DNA of 64,000 nucleotides, from assembly GCA_947172415.1 (NCBI GenBank), contig OX359194.1:8227901-8291900 (forward strand), read 5' to 3'. The position numbers were made by a program, and so were the translations under genes. Origin of the DNA: Chondrosia reniformis (lineage: Eukaryota; Porifera; Demospongiae; Chondrillida; Chondrillidae). Shown here one piece after another: positions 25,901 to 38,031 of this stretch (the stretch's first letter is position 1; every line of letters begins with the position of its first letter). Under the pieces are notes generated by a model, which had not been told where the DNA came from, did not search any database, and worked only from the letters and a program-made list of their open reading frames with translations.

Positions 25901-28900
25901 CACACGTACATATGATACAGGACACTTGTATACAATAGACATGTACAAAATATGTTCAAACGTTCATAGGTAGATAAATATACTTCACATTATTTGTTAA
26001 ATCTTTGTCTAAATACAATTTTCAGGTTTTCATTAATAGTACAGAAATTGGTACAAATTTAAGGTTACTATGCTGTATGAGGTACGTATTCAGAATGCCA
26101 CACACACTCACCCTTCACTGCTATGGAAACGCTATCATTTGCCTGCCCAGCCAAACTGCTGACGACACATCTGTACACTCCGGTGTGAAGCGAAGAGGCA
26201 GACTGTATTGTTAGTATTCCTTGAGCTGTCATTGTAATGCCCTCTGGAAAGTCAACCTTTCCATCCTTATACCATGTGACAGTCAGCTGACCTGACCCAG
26301 TGCTCTGACAGGTTAGACTGACTCTGTGCCCAACCAAAACAGGTTCATCACTAGACAGAGCTATTCTTGCAGTTGGAAAGGCTACATAATGGGGTAAGAG
26401 GGAGGTGTAGCCAATGGGTGTGGCAGGTGGGTGTGGCAGGTGGGTGTGGCACATGGGAGTATACTTACATACTTACATACATATAATCCATGTTCCAATC
26501 AAGGTATAACTCACCTGGTTCAACAAGCTGCAGAGATGTACTGTCTGATCCAGCTTCTGTTGACACAGTACATCTGTAGGAACCATAGTCCCCTTCGCTG
26601 ACATTGCGAATGATCAAGTGTCTCTTTGCATTTTCAAAGGAGTATCGGTCACTCTCCTCCAGCTCCCCCCCAGCATATATCCATGTGATGTTGCTAGGAG
26701 ACGGGTAGGGGGATCCTGTGATGGTAACAGCCATGGTGGCATTGGTACCCCGAACAGCAAAGACAACCGATTGGACAGGAAACACTGCTGGATTATCTGA
26801 AGGATTAGGGAGAAGAACACATTTCACTCAACCAGCTCCAAAGTTTGAATGTGGTGTTAAACGACTCACTCATTGTGACAAGGACGATATAAGGGATGGT
26901 TAGTATATTTGACACACATGTGTAGTTGGAGGGCGCATTGAACTGCTTTATCTCCAGTATCCTTGTCATGCTATCACTCCGCTGGTAGACCTTTGCAGAG
27001 GAAGATGTTGGAACGGAGGAGCCATCAGAAAACTGCCATTCTACATTGCCACTTCCCACACACATAATAGAGATTCTAACACCTGTGGTATCCACGGTGA
27101 CAAGGTTTTCTGTGTCTTGGAAGGAGCCATCCCCGATGCGGTGCCGCACAACCAACTTGGCTACAGAGAAGGAGCAGACATCTCACACTCCAGTAGGAGC
27201 AGACATGGTATATATGGAGTGGAGGCTGATGTGCAAAGGAACAGACCGCAAAATTGTGCACTGTTGGGCTAAACAAAGGTACACATACGTAGTTTGGAAT
27301 GTTTAAGAGCTCGGTAACTGAGGGAGATATACCATTTAAGACTACATTGGTTACCACAGCAACACCAAATTGGTAAACAGATAACAAGAGAGCAGCTGTC
27401 AATAGACTGTTCCTATATCTACCTAATGGAAGCCTTATTCCTTTACAGGATGCATGTATATGGTACATATACAAAATAGAATAGCCACCTAAAGCTGTTG
27501 AGTACATTTATTTGATATATTACTAGTGCTAAATGTAGGCAGTCACTAACAATTATGTCCTCCCCACCTCCTCCTCCTACAGTCCTCCCCACCCTCCTCC
27601 TACAGTCCTCCCCACCCTCCTCCTACAGTCCTCCCCACCCTCCTCCTCCTATAGTCCTCCCCACCTCCTCCTCCTACAGTCCTCCCCACCCTCCTCCTAC
27701 AGTCCTCCCCACCTCCTCCTCCTACAGTCCTCCCCACCCTCCTCCTACAGTCCTCCCCACCCTCCTCCTACAGTCCTCCCCACCCTCCTCCTACAGTCCT
27801 CCCCACCCTCCTCCTACAGTCCTCCCCCTCCTCCTCCTACAGTCCTCCCCACCCTCCTCCTACAGTCCTCCCCACCCTCCTCCTACAGTCCTCCCCACCC
27901 TCCTCCTACAGTCCTCCCCACCCTCCTCCTCCTACAGTCCTCCCCACCTCCTCATCCTATAGTCCTCCCCTCCTCCTCCTCCTACAGTCCTCCCCACCCT
28001 CCTCCTACAGTCCTCCCCCTCCTCCTCCTACAGTCCTCCCCACCCTCCTCCTACAGTCCTCCCCACCCTCCTCCATAGACCCCCACTCCTCCAAAACTCA
28101 GATCACCTTGAAGACTATCAATACAGCATTGAACACTCACGTGTCACTGATATTTGTATTGCTTCCATCTCGGCAGTAAGGTTGCTATCCAGCCCCAATG
28201 AGGCAGTTGGCACCGTAGCCTTACAGTTGAACACTCCTCCATCACTGTAGCGCACTTCACGTATAGTTAGTGTTGCTATGGTAACAGGAATCTAAAGAGG
28301 ATAGGTAGGAAGGGTCAAGTGATGACTTCAAGTACAAAACTGCATGCTTTAAGCAGGTGTCACTAAAAGTCTATGAATATTATTAATAGCAATGAATATC
28401 ATTATGAGAGTCAACAAGCTATGAATAGATTCATTTAGTGCTTTATTTAGTCAAAATATGGCATGGCTGACACTCCAACTAGAGCGGAGGCTTTGCTGAA
28501 GAGTTCAAATATAAGATAACACTAAACTGCCACTAATGATATTCATAGTCTCTAACATAAAATAGTATACATGTAGGTCCAAAACAGTGGATGCCACTTC
28601 AGGAATTATGACTGCAACCTACATACCTATAGGTAGGTATAGGTGCGTAGGTAAACTACAGGACCATTGGAATAAACATTTTCACAGTCAAGATGGCTGA
28701 CCCCAATACTGTTTGTTTCCCTTCCTATCTCAACACTGGCCCTGGGGACTGCGTGGGTCCATACAACAGTGGGTCGAGGGTAACCCACAGCTGTACACTG
28801 AACAGTGACAGTGGAAAACTCATCAACAACAATCAAATCTTTAAGTTGGACAGGAAACAGTGGCGGAACTGTAAATGGATAAGAAGAAACATTGCGTAAT

Positions 28901-31275
28901 ATCCATCTCATAATAGGCTAGCCTCCTTGAGAAGCTGTGATATATGTCCATATGTATGTGGCCAGTTTCTATATAAACATTAATCTCCATGGTAACACTG
29001 CTCACCATATACAATAACTTGAATGGTTACACTTCTATCGACTTTTAAATCATTAAATATCTCAATAATGGTGAGAGTATAATTTCCACTGTGTTCAAAC
29101 TGAACTGAGGGAATACTCAGTGTGTGCTGGTCCTCAGAGATCCACCCACTGTTGCCTAGCGACACACCTGCCAGGCTCCCGTTGGTGAATGTCCAGTGGC
29201 TGTCTACAGGAGAGCTTACTGCACTGTAGACTCTGAGGTTTAACACTTCTCCCTGCATGACAACTACTCTCTCTTCAGGAGTGTGCATCAGAGGACTATG
29301 GAAACCTGCAGTACAAGAAAGGGAAATTGCAGCAGTATACGTAGGTACAAAGTGACAATTGTATCAAAGTGTTCTGTTCATTTTGTATGCAGTCATGTGA
29401 CTTGCAAATGTAGGCAGTGATTGGTAGAGGGAAAGCCCCCTATAGGTATAGGAGTACAGAGCTCATGGACACTACATATTAATGGATGAAGGTAGTCCTC
29501 CCAAAACCCAATATTTAACAGACTTGCAGTGACCTCATTACTTACAAATGATACACTATGAACACAAGTGCCTCTCACTTGATAATTGGACACTTTAGAG
29601 AATATATGTAAATACAAACAAGATGTACGTATGGACACGAACATATATAGTTCTCACAGTATCAACACCATCAACAATAAACATATCATTATAGTTGTGT
29701 ACTCAAGTCTGATGTAAGTATTCCATTATAATGAGTAACTGCGTATTTAGCTATTAAAAACTATTCAGGGGGTCCATAGGCATTCAGAGTCAAATGATGA
29801 GACATCACAGCTTTAAGATCGACTTCATATCTTAAATCCCCCATTTTCATATTTATAGTGATGGAGTCACACGTTGGCTGTATCCCTTATCTGTTGATCA
29901 TGATGAGTCATAAGGACAAAGCAGCTGTCTATGGCTCGACCATCTCTTTGAGTAGCTAAGGGGAGACTCTGGTTCCCATCAAGCGAACTGCGGTACCACC
30001 CTTTGCCCATTGCGCTCCTCGGGAGACATGAGTGGGTGGGGTAAATCCAGAGTCAAATGATGAGTCACAATTAGGCATGTCATTCATCCAAAGGGTACAG
30101 CAGCCAGCTCGACACACTAGGAATTTTAGTCCCTGCCCAGGCTATTCAGTAACACAGCTCCCTATCTTATCCAGACAGATACACACAATAACTTAGGAGG
30201 ACCAAGTACACGATGTCTTGTTGAAAGGTAAGCTACAATATACACTTTGCCCACCTAACACTATAAGTCACATAGCGCAAACAAGTCCTTATTAATTACA
30301 GACTTCTAGAATAGAATAGATAGAATTCTAGTCATTCAAAATGGTCTCTTAAAATTTCAAAAGGAACGTTAGTGTTAGTGTACACTATATATGCACTGCT
30401 TAAACCTTATTGCACGTAAAGCTATCTCCTGCAGAGGAGACATTGCCGTTATTGAATGATAATGAACACATCAACGGAATATCATCTTTATTAATCACTC
30501 ACGATTTGCGATGTTGAGGTCTTCTTCATCCGTAGATGAAGTATCCTTACAAGTGAAGATGGCAGTGTCAATCGTGCTCAACGTGAAGGTGGCACCATCA
30601 ACTGAGGTGCTCTGGTTAGCCAACTGAGAGCCATTTGTAAACCATCGCACACCATAACTGTTCAATCCATCAGTTCTGTTGCAAATGAAGTGATAGCTCT
30701 CGCTCGGGTTGATAATGGCAACCAGCGTGACCGGGAATGCAGCCGGATCTCCAAGTTTCAGCTGGAATATCTGCAGTTTCTCGTTATCAAACTGACCTAT
30801 TGCGAAGCAAGAGAAGGTGCGTGGCCAACAATTCCTACGCATTGAAAATATGTGGTTTGAGGGAGGAACATGCATTGGCGAACTTACAAAAGTGAAAACC
30901 TCAGTTGAACCACTAGGTCTAGGAATATTAACCAACAATATATCTCAACAAGTATTCACCTTAAATAATCCATCCATTCACGCATTCACTTTCGCCTAAA
31001 GTGCAAACCACGAAAGGTTTCCGGGGCTGCAGAGCTCCCAACCCACCCGCTACGACTGTACGATTAGTAAAGTGCGAGTACTTTTAAGTGTTCGCTAAGT
31101 GAAGGTTTGTTTGTTACAACAGTGCCACGGGTAGTCTAGACGGGCGCGCATACTCTTTGAACTGCCTATGGGTGCAATGGTTGGAACTGGTTCACTTACC
31201 TAAGGCTAGCGCAAGACATACAAATAGCGCTGCAGCCAAAGTGGAAAGGTTCCTCAGCCGAATGTTCTCCAACAT
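22973..31275 (-). CDS. Ig-superfamily single-pass receptor with Tyr-rich tail (1268 aa)
   Basis: Thirteen exons: 31200-31275, 30503-30796, 29006-29305, 28657-28868, 28141-28291, 26870-27160, 26515-26796, 26112-26381, 25768-25889, 25198-25387, 24526-24956, 23886-24340, 22973-23705; 3807 nt. A signal peptide (first 25 residues) is followed by about eight Ig-like domains, one per exon or exon pair; most have the Cys-Trp-YxC pattern, while the second and fifth lack one or both cysteines. A juxtamembrane Cys-containing domain, possibly SEA-like, precedes a TM segment (about 990-1014) ending CCCRKKGKYR. The 244-residue tail has tyrosines in SH2-docking-like contexts (HLYDLPF, GQYNVLQ, QGYVSD, QPYAEP) and a degenerate FSQP repeat. 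The gene is not recognised by name; adhesion or innate-immune signalling is a guess. The exon 4 donor (GTTTAC) is weak. Confidence 0.75.
25546..25715. repeat. 25-bp minisatellite, about 7-8 copies
   Basis: Perfect head-to-tail copies of ccatgcccctccctccatca plus ctagg, inside the intron that splits Ig domain 7 of the receptor gene. Confidence 0.95.
27560..28078. repeat. 23-bp pyrimidine-rich minisatellite, about 22 copies
   Basis: Units of the type ctacagtcctccccaccctcctc lie between Ig exons 5 and 6. On the plus strand each unit looks like a 3' splice site (pyrimidines, then CTACAG), but the gene is on the minus strand. It generates a spurious Pro/Leu-rich plus-strand ORF. Confidence 0.95.
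29760..30060. repeat. Dispersed repeat family member (intron of Ig receptor)
   Basis: Shares ggagacatgagt-g-ggggtaa and ctttaagatc..cttaaa..ccc blocks with 52984-53090, and the ctttaagatc block with 20230-20270. The blocks are in different order, suggesting a rearranged nonautonomous element. No ORF. Confidence 0.5.
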
Positions 31276-31505
31276 TTTGCTTCCTTAAAATCTGTCCCCA
31301 AGATCTAACGAGTATATACACGCACTATTTAGCAGCTCGATCCTCTAATGGACTAGACGTCATAAAACAGATCTAATGACCAGAGGTGCGGGTATTTACG
31401 CCTAACACTGCAAACTAGCCTCCCACGCGTAAACGACAAGTGACGAAAGTTAACCAGCTCAGCCCATCAATTACGGAAATGCAAACTAAGCTAAAAATAT
31501 TGTAA
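31276..31505. other. Intergenic (Ig receptor 5' / CWC27 3')
   Basis: 230 bp between the Ig receptor start codon and the CWC27 stop codon, both on the minus strand. Presumed receptor promoter. No recognised motif. Confidence 0.4.
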
Positions 31506-34500
31506 TCATTTCTTTTTGCTCTTCTTTTCCCTTCTTCGTTTGTTTAACGGATTTCGGGGATCATAAATGTCATAAGTGTCGATGTCCTTTACATTGGGAT
31601 CTTTGGCTACAGCAAGCTTTTCATCCTCAAACGTCAGCCGGTGACTCAACCTGTATTAGAGACAAGGCAACCCAGTTCATCAGCACTCTACAAGGGTCAA
31701 CAAGGGCCCATTAGATGAGTATACTAAAAGTTAAGAGGCAATGCCATGCCTATGCTATATCCTGGCCCTCTATATATTAGCCCATGGTTAAGGGATTTCC
31801 CCATGTCTCCCTCTCATCCACCTACCAATTAGTCGCATCTTCTGAAGGCTCATGGTTTCCTGGGTCTTCTTCATCATCCACACTCTTCCTTGCCTGCTTT
31901 AACTTTTCCTTAAATATAGACAACTTATCGAGCATCTAAAGAGACATTAACAAATATAGGTGAGTCTTGAATAGATATGACCTGCTCTGACTAACTCTAC
32001 TCTCTTTAGTTAAACCCAACTTCTTCAGTTCCCCTCGTGAGAGATACTTTGCCTTTTCTTCTCTGTATTCCCTCAGTGCATCACTTTCAGGTGGAGCATC
32101 TGAATGAAGGACCATTAGAATAATGACATTGGTTGACGACCAGTATAGAACACCCTTGGGAATTATACTCAAAAACCTGTCTACTGGAATAGGAATGTCT
32201 TTTTTAAAGAAAGACTTTTCTTGATCTATTTTACAGGGAAAAGATAATTAATTAGTGGTTTGAAAATTTGCCTCAACAATTATTATATTTGTTTGCCTTT
32301 TACAGATTATTGTGACATGCTGTAGTACATTTCATAGTAGAAGAGAACTTTGTTATCTGTAACCCAACTTGGTGTACCTTACACTCAATCAGAGACACTG
32401 TGAGTGGTTCCAGGTAGTATATATACATTAGATCAGGCAGCCTTAACCACAAAATGATAAGTCGTACAATGGACCACTTGGAGATTATTATGAGAATACC
32501 CTACTGAATGCATAGTTTGGAAGACTGCAATGGCATAGTTGACAAACTGAACATAACCCTCCCACCATATTTAGACCTCTCCGTGAGAAACATAACATGG
32601 TGTAAGGTTGCTCCAATACCCCATTAAGAAGTAACAGGATGATTGGAATGCCAGGGGAAGGTTGAATTACCATGACCAAAGAATTGGTGAAAGGACAGTA
32701 ATTATATGTGGCCAGTTGTACTATTTCAGGTATGCCATGTCTACAGGTAATTAAGTTGAGAAATTGTTTATCTTAATAATCTAACAAAGAGGATGTTGAT
32801 AAATGTTAATCCAAGATATACTCTCTGGCCCAATGAAGAAATATTCTCACTCAGCAGTTATATATATTAAATATATATCCAAACTAATCAAAAAGCACCA
32901 CTTTTAAAGAAAGACAGCTTGATGTTATAGTGACAAAAGTGTAGTTATTCACATATTACCTACACATCCACTTTAGGAGGCAGCCAGTGAATGTGACCAC
33001 TGATCATTGACCCTACCACTGCTACCAGTACAGGTCAGCTCACCTGACCACTAGCCACGCCCACTGACCACTAGCCACGCCCACTTACCCAATAAATATT
33101 ACATGAACAAGACTTCTTCAATAGGTAGACATCTAACACTGATGCCTGCCATTACCCGATGTAGCTTTGTAAACAAACAACTAACATTTGTTCATGTACC
33201 AAATTGATACACACAGACCCCAAATATACAGTCTTCCCTTACCCATCAAGTGGAGGCTGTCCCTGGGGGCTATCACTGCTAATGGAAGGTTGTCACTACT
33301 AATGGAGGGCTATCACTGGGGGCCGTCCCTGGGGGCTATCACTGCTAATGGAGGGTTGTCACTACTAATGGAGGACTATCACTGGGGGCTGTCCCTGGGG
33401 GCTATCTCTACTAATGGAAGGTTGTCACTACTAATGGAGGCTATCACTGGGGGCTGTCCCTGGGGGCTATCACTGCTAATGGAAGGTTGTCACTACTAAT
33501 GGAGGGCTATCACTGGGGGCTGTCCCTGCTAATGGAGGGCTATCATTAGGGACTGCCACTATTGGGGTGCTGCTGTAGAGGTTTACCGTTTGAGATTTTA
33601 ATGTCTTCCTTTGCTGTTTCCTTTCTCGTTAATTCCTTCCTTAGCTTGCGAGCTTCTCTCTTCAGTTCATCCCTGAATGTAAACGAGAGTGTTGAATCAA
33701 CCAGACATAGCACTATTCATACATATCATCTTGTAGTACTGAGGTACATCAGGTGCCACCGTTGGGAGGGTTGCCACACCCACACAAAGTGTGTCCAAGC
33801 TGCAGATGGACACTTTACATTGCAAGAAAAACATAACAGTTTTAAATTTCCCTACATGTAGTCCTGTGAGATAATTACATATTCCTAAGTGATTAACACA
33901 ACTGCAAAGCCTATCAATACTTAACCTAACGATGCAGAGATTATAATGACACTACAAAAGTACCTTTAGCTCATTTATACCTCACAATACCCTGTTCAAA
34001 CCCCTTGGCTATATATAAGGACAGTCTGGTAGATACCTAGTTACTACTGATATAATGTGTTATATGTCACTGATACTCACAATTTACTAGAACTCTTGGC
34101 TTCCTTGCTGTGTGGCTCATCTTTGTTGCCATGGGGACTGTGAGCGCGCTTTAGCTTGTTCCTCACTCTTTCGGCCATTGCATCATCATAGCTAGGTACT
34201 TCCCCCTCTCCCATCTAACAGAGAGAGGTTGGCCGTGACAGAGGAACCTCGCTAGTTGGATCACATACACCAGGTTAGCAAGCATGTGTTAGGCGTGTGC
34301 TATTTGGATAATCAGTGGAAGTTATTGCTCCAATCCAATTACTAATACATCACAGACTATGCACACACATTGCAATATTAACTCTCCCTTTTAAAATATT
34401 AATTTCCCAATAGGCTTTGTGCACACTTGGTACAAAATTATACTGAATATGGTGAGAATACATTATAATGCGACATACACAGTCCATCAGAGCGGATATC

Positions 34501-37500
34501 ATCCAGTCATTCAGGCAATATTTGTCCACAAACAAGATAAGATAGTCACTAATGGATCAAAGATATGCTAGTTACAAGCCTTCAAATTCCAGGTCTCAAT
34601 AGACTATTGTGAGAAAATCAATTGCCCCTACATTTTTAATGCTTTTTGCTTCACTCAGTGACTGGTCCAGAAGTCCATGAACTAAACTTTTACCTCAATT
34701 GGCTGTTTTGTTTGTGTAGGACATCCTTAAGGGGGGAGGTTATAAAGGCAGACATAGTGTCTATACTATTCAATACAGGTTATTACATGTATACAGCTCT
34801 TCCATTGGTTTACCTATTATGGGATATACTAGAAGTGCCAGTGAAGCTAAGAGGTACCACAGGAGGGCAGCATGAATAGGGGAACTTGGTAGTCATTATG
34901 ACATGATACATCTACTTACATTACTACAAAATAAAGAAATTTTAAATGCTAAACTCCTCATTGATATGAACAATTTGACTGTTAAATAAACAAACTCCAG
35001 TCATTAGTTCTATAACTACAATAGGATCACCACTAATTGAATAAATGAAAACTAATAATGTTCTAATTAGTATAAGAGGGAGGTGTGATTGAGGAGCATC
35101 GCACCGGTGTGGCAATGGTAACTCAAGGCAGAGCACTGGGGACCAGATGTCCTAAGTTCAATTGAAGAATATTTCACTGCAACTACTTGTACTCAGACTA
35201 TCACTGTATATACTGGTTCACTAATCTCCATGGCAACCAAAGTAAACACCTTTATCCATTACTACAGTGTACAACAAATTCAGTCACTGCAGAAGACCCC
35301 CAGGGTCAAAACATCCGACAAGAATTTCAAATCAAAAACTGTTTTTAGAAGCTCAAAAAGAAATTGAAAGATAAACCCTTTCAGAAACTCGTATCATGTT
35401 ATTAACAAGTGTAGTAACTTGAGTTCATTAGTATGTACACTAGTTCATTCTAAAGGAATATCCTCCCTGGTAAGGTAGAGTGATATATCTACATTGGGTC
35501 ATCACTCCAACTTGACAGCTTACTTAATAACCAGTTTCCATGACAACCATATGTATGATGTCATATGCTGGCCTGGTATATGAACCACATTAACATGTAA
35601 ATACAAGTAGGCAGCGCTTATCAGATGTACCAACTGGACCACATCGGCTAACCTGGATGACGTCTTCTAACCTTTGACCCCTGTACAAATAATACATATA
35701 GACACATTATGTGAGTAAGCTACGAGAGAACAAAGATACAGGAAATATTTCACTGGTAGAGAGACCAAAATAGGACTTGTAGCATCTTACAAAAAATAAT
35801 TTCCAAAAAACATTCCAATTCCCACTTCTTTATAAATCCCATTCCCATTCCCATTCTAAATGACCAGCACATTTGAAGGCATTCAACTGCATCACGTTTG
35901 TACAGTATTAGCCAATGCACATCCACACAACAGGTACACCTAACTAAGTAATATCACTACACCAGGCTATTATTATTATTATTATTATTTTTAATCAGGA
36001 ATGTCCCTTCAGCTCACAGCTGGTCAACCAGGGAGTCCTTTATCACTTCACCTTCATAGCTTATTCAACAACTAGAGGTTATAGCAAGCTAGTTGAATCA
36101 AAATGTTAGAAATGTGTATTTGAGGTGGAGCCCTCTTGTAGAAACCTTTGGTCATGGACCCACAATGCAGACAACTACATATCAATATACTATCAACTTC
36201 CTTTCAAAAGAAATATTAGAAAGTTCTTTGGAGGAGGGCGGATGGTCATTAATAACAGATGACTTAGAATGAATCAGGGTAACAGATGTTCAGTGGTGCG
36301 GAATGTCAGATATGTAGGAATAGAAAATTATTCTCATAGTTACATGTAGGTTCTCTAATCTTGTTAATACAAGGACCATATACTGGACAACAAGTGTTGT
36401 ATAACACTTTTATATATGGTCGGTAGCTACCTCGGGGTACACCTATGTTATGTAGAGGTGGGTGGTGGGCGTACCACTGGTGGAGGCCCACGTAGGGGAG
36501 GTTGGCATGCGGCCGTCACTTCCTTATAACTAGTTTTACTTACTGAACTTCTAGAGATGATTCTGTACTCAGTTTTGGATCCTTTGTCAGGACATCGTGA
36601 CTGCTCTTAATCTTTATGGCTTTACTGACTGCAGTAATGTCTTCTTCTTCGTCTTCAGCCTCATCTCCAAATGATAGCAGCCCAAAATCTCTAAATGTGA
36701 AACATGTGTTGATGTCCCAACCACATGTCAGACGTCTATATGCATAGTGTTACTGACTTTGTCGCAACAGATTGACTTTTCGGCTTTCTGGTCTCTTTAT
36801 TAATGACTTTCTTCTTAATTTCTCTTGGAATTACATCATCAAATGGGTTCTTTAAGACCTGAACACCAATTGCATAAAGTTTCTGAGAATACTCAGCCAG
36901 GCAGCTAAAGAGCGAACCTCTGTTTTGATAATTCTGGGTGGATCAAACGGTCTGTCTTCCTTGTCAGTGGGAATATCATTAAACCTTAAAAGGTTGTACT
37001 GTGTGTGTCCAGTTACCTGGAGAGAGAGAGGAGGAATGAAAGTTAACAAGCTAATATTCTTCTTCAAGTGAGTCCATCACTTTTCCAAATATGGTATTCT
37101 GATTGTTTAATTCGTCTGCTCTGTCGAGTGTGAAAAAGAACTGGCTTGCATTGTCATTCTGTCCACCGTTTGCCATGGCAACAAGACCTCGGCGGGTAAA
37201 CTTGAGTCTTTGGTGAAACTCATCCTGCAACAACAAAGTTTCGCATCAGATGTGAACACATGTCCTGACAGCAGATGACAGCAGATGACAGCAGGTACAT
37301 ACCTTAAAAGGCTGTCCATATATGCTCTCACCACCTGTAAAGAGGAAGACCAGGAGGGCAGGTGAGAGACAAGTGATGTATCAGTCATCAGATATGAAAG
37401 ACTTTGTCTAAAGGAACTCGCTACTTGGCCTAATATAATATTCACCTATCACTACGTATTTTGGCCTGTTAGTTAAATATAATACAATTACAGAGAAACA

Positions 37501-37950
37501 CAAATAATTCAAACACCATTAACAGCAACAGTTGTATACTGTAGTATGTGGTCTGACTATTTCATCATACCTTCCCCTGTTCCAGTGGGATCTCCGCATT
37601 GAGCACAGAAACCTACAGGAGGGATTATGCAATCATATGATACGAGTGTAATGTCACAGGACAATCATTTACTGCTATGTAGGACATGGCGGAGGTACGC
37701 TTAATGTTCACCTTTCACTATTCTGTGGAAGATTGTGTCGTCATAGTAACCTTCCATACACAGCTGTACAAAGTTGCGACACGCCAGCGGCGCTTCCTTT
37801 GACCACAGTTCGATGTCAAACTCTCCTACAGTAGTGATCAACAGCACCTGCATCGAATACATAAAGTATACTTAACTTAGCTTCCAAAAATTAATTAATT
37901 TAACTCACTTTTCCTTTAGTTGGAGGTTCATTAATGTAAATATTGCTCAT
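31506..37950 (-). CDS. CWC27: CWC27 spliceosome-associated cyclophilin (449 aa)
   Basis: Fourteen exons: 37909-37950, 37712-37847, 37571-37612, 37303-37334, 37081-37224, 36918-37016, 36758-36858, 36544-36690, 35653-35680, 34081-34214, 33587-33672, 31996-32099, 31826-31935, 31506-31650; 1350 nt. CWC27 is a nuclear cyclophilin of the activated spliceosome, with the CWC22/EJC module. The N-terminus MSNIYINEPPTKGKVLL, the cyclophilin core (GDPTGTGEGGESIYGQPF, FTRRGLVAMANGGQND, SQFFFTLDRADEL, NTIFGKVTGHT), the linker KNPFDDVIPREIK and the C-terminus YDIYDPRNPLNKRRR all match. The usual FIVQGGDPTG reads FCAQCGDPTG, with two extra cysteines. Length is close to human (472 aa). It shares an 81-bp gap with the next gene. 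The 28-nt exon at 35653 is the least certain. Confidence 0.93.
33230..33560. repeat. Compound minisatellite in a CWC27 intron
   Basis: Alternating modules gctatcactgggggctgtcc, ctgggggctatcactg and ctaatggaaggttgtcacta, repeated in higher order over about 330 bp. It produces a spurious plus-strand ORF. Confidence 0.9.
35108..35165. repeat. tRNA-derived SINE-like fragment
   Basis: tggcaatggtaactcaaggc, then agagcactgg, then taagttcaattg resembles tRNA A-box and B-box segments and matches 42830-42895. Too diverged and incomplete for a tRNA gene. Confidence 0.4.
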
Positions 37951-38031
37951 AGTGCATATATACAAGTAGTACAGTAAATTAAGGTCCAATCTCTGTAGCC
38001 ATTTTGATTAATCTTATGCGTTATCACAAAG
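37951..38031. promoter_or_regulatory. 81-bp divergent promoter, CWC27 / Roc-COR-like gene
   Basis: The start codons are head to head with only 81 bp between them, so both promoters and 5'UTRs must overlap. The plus-strand start context, aaagATGGCGG, resembles the YY1/TISU motif known at genes with very short 5'UTRs. No TATA-like box is evident. Confidence 0.7.

Noticed and set aside
27555..27962. Plus-strand Pro/Leu-rich ORF of 135 codons
   Set aside because: It is made entirely of the 23-bp intronic minisatellite and has no conserved flanks.
33188..33499. Plus-strand ORF of 103 codons
   Set aside because: It consists mostly of the compound minisatellite in a CWC27 intron, antisense to the gene.
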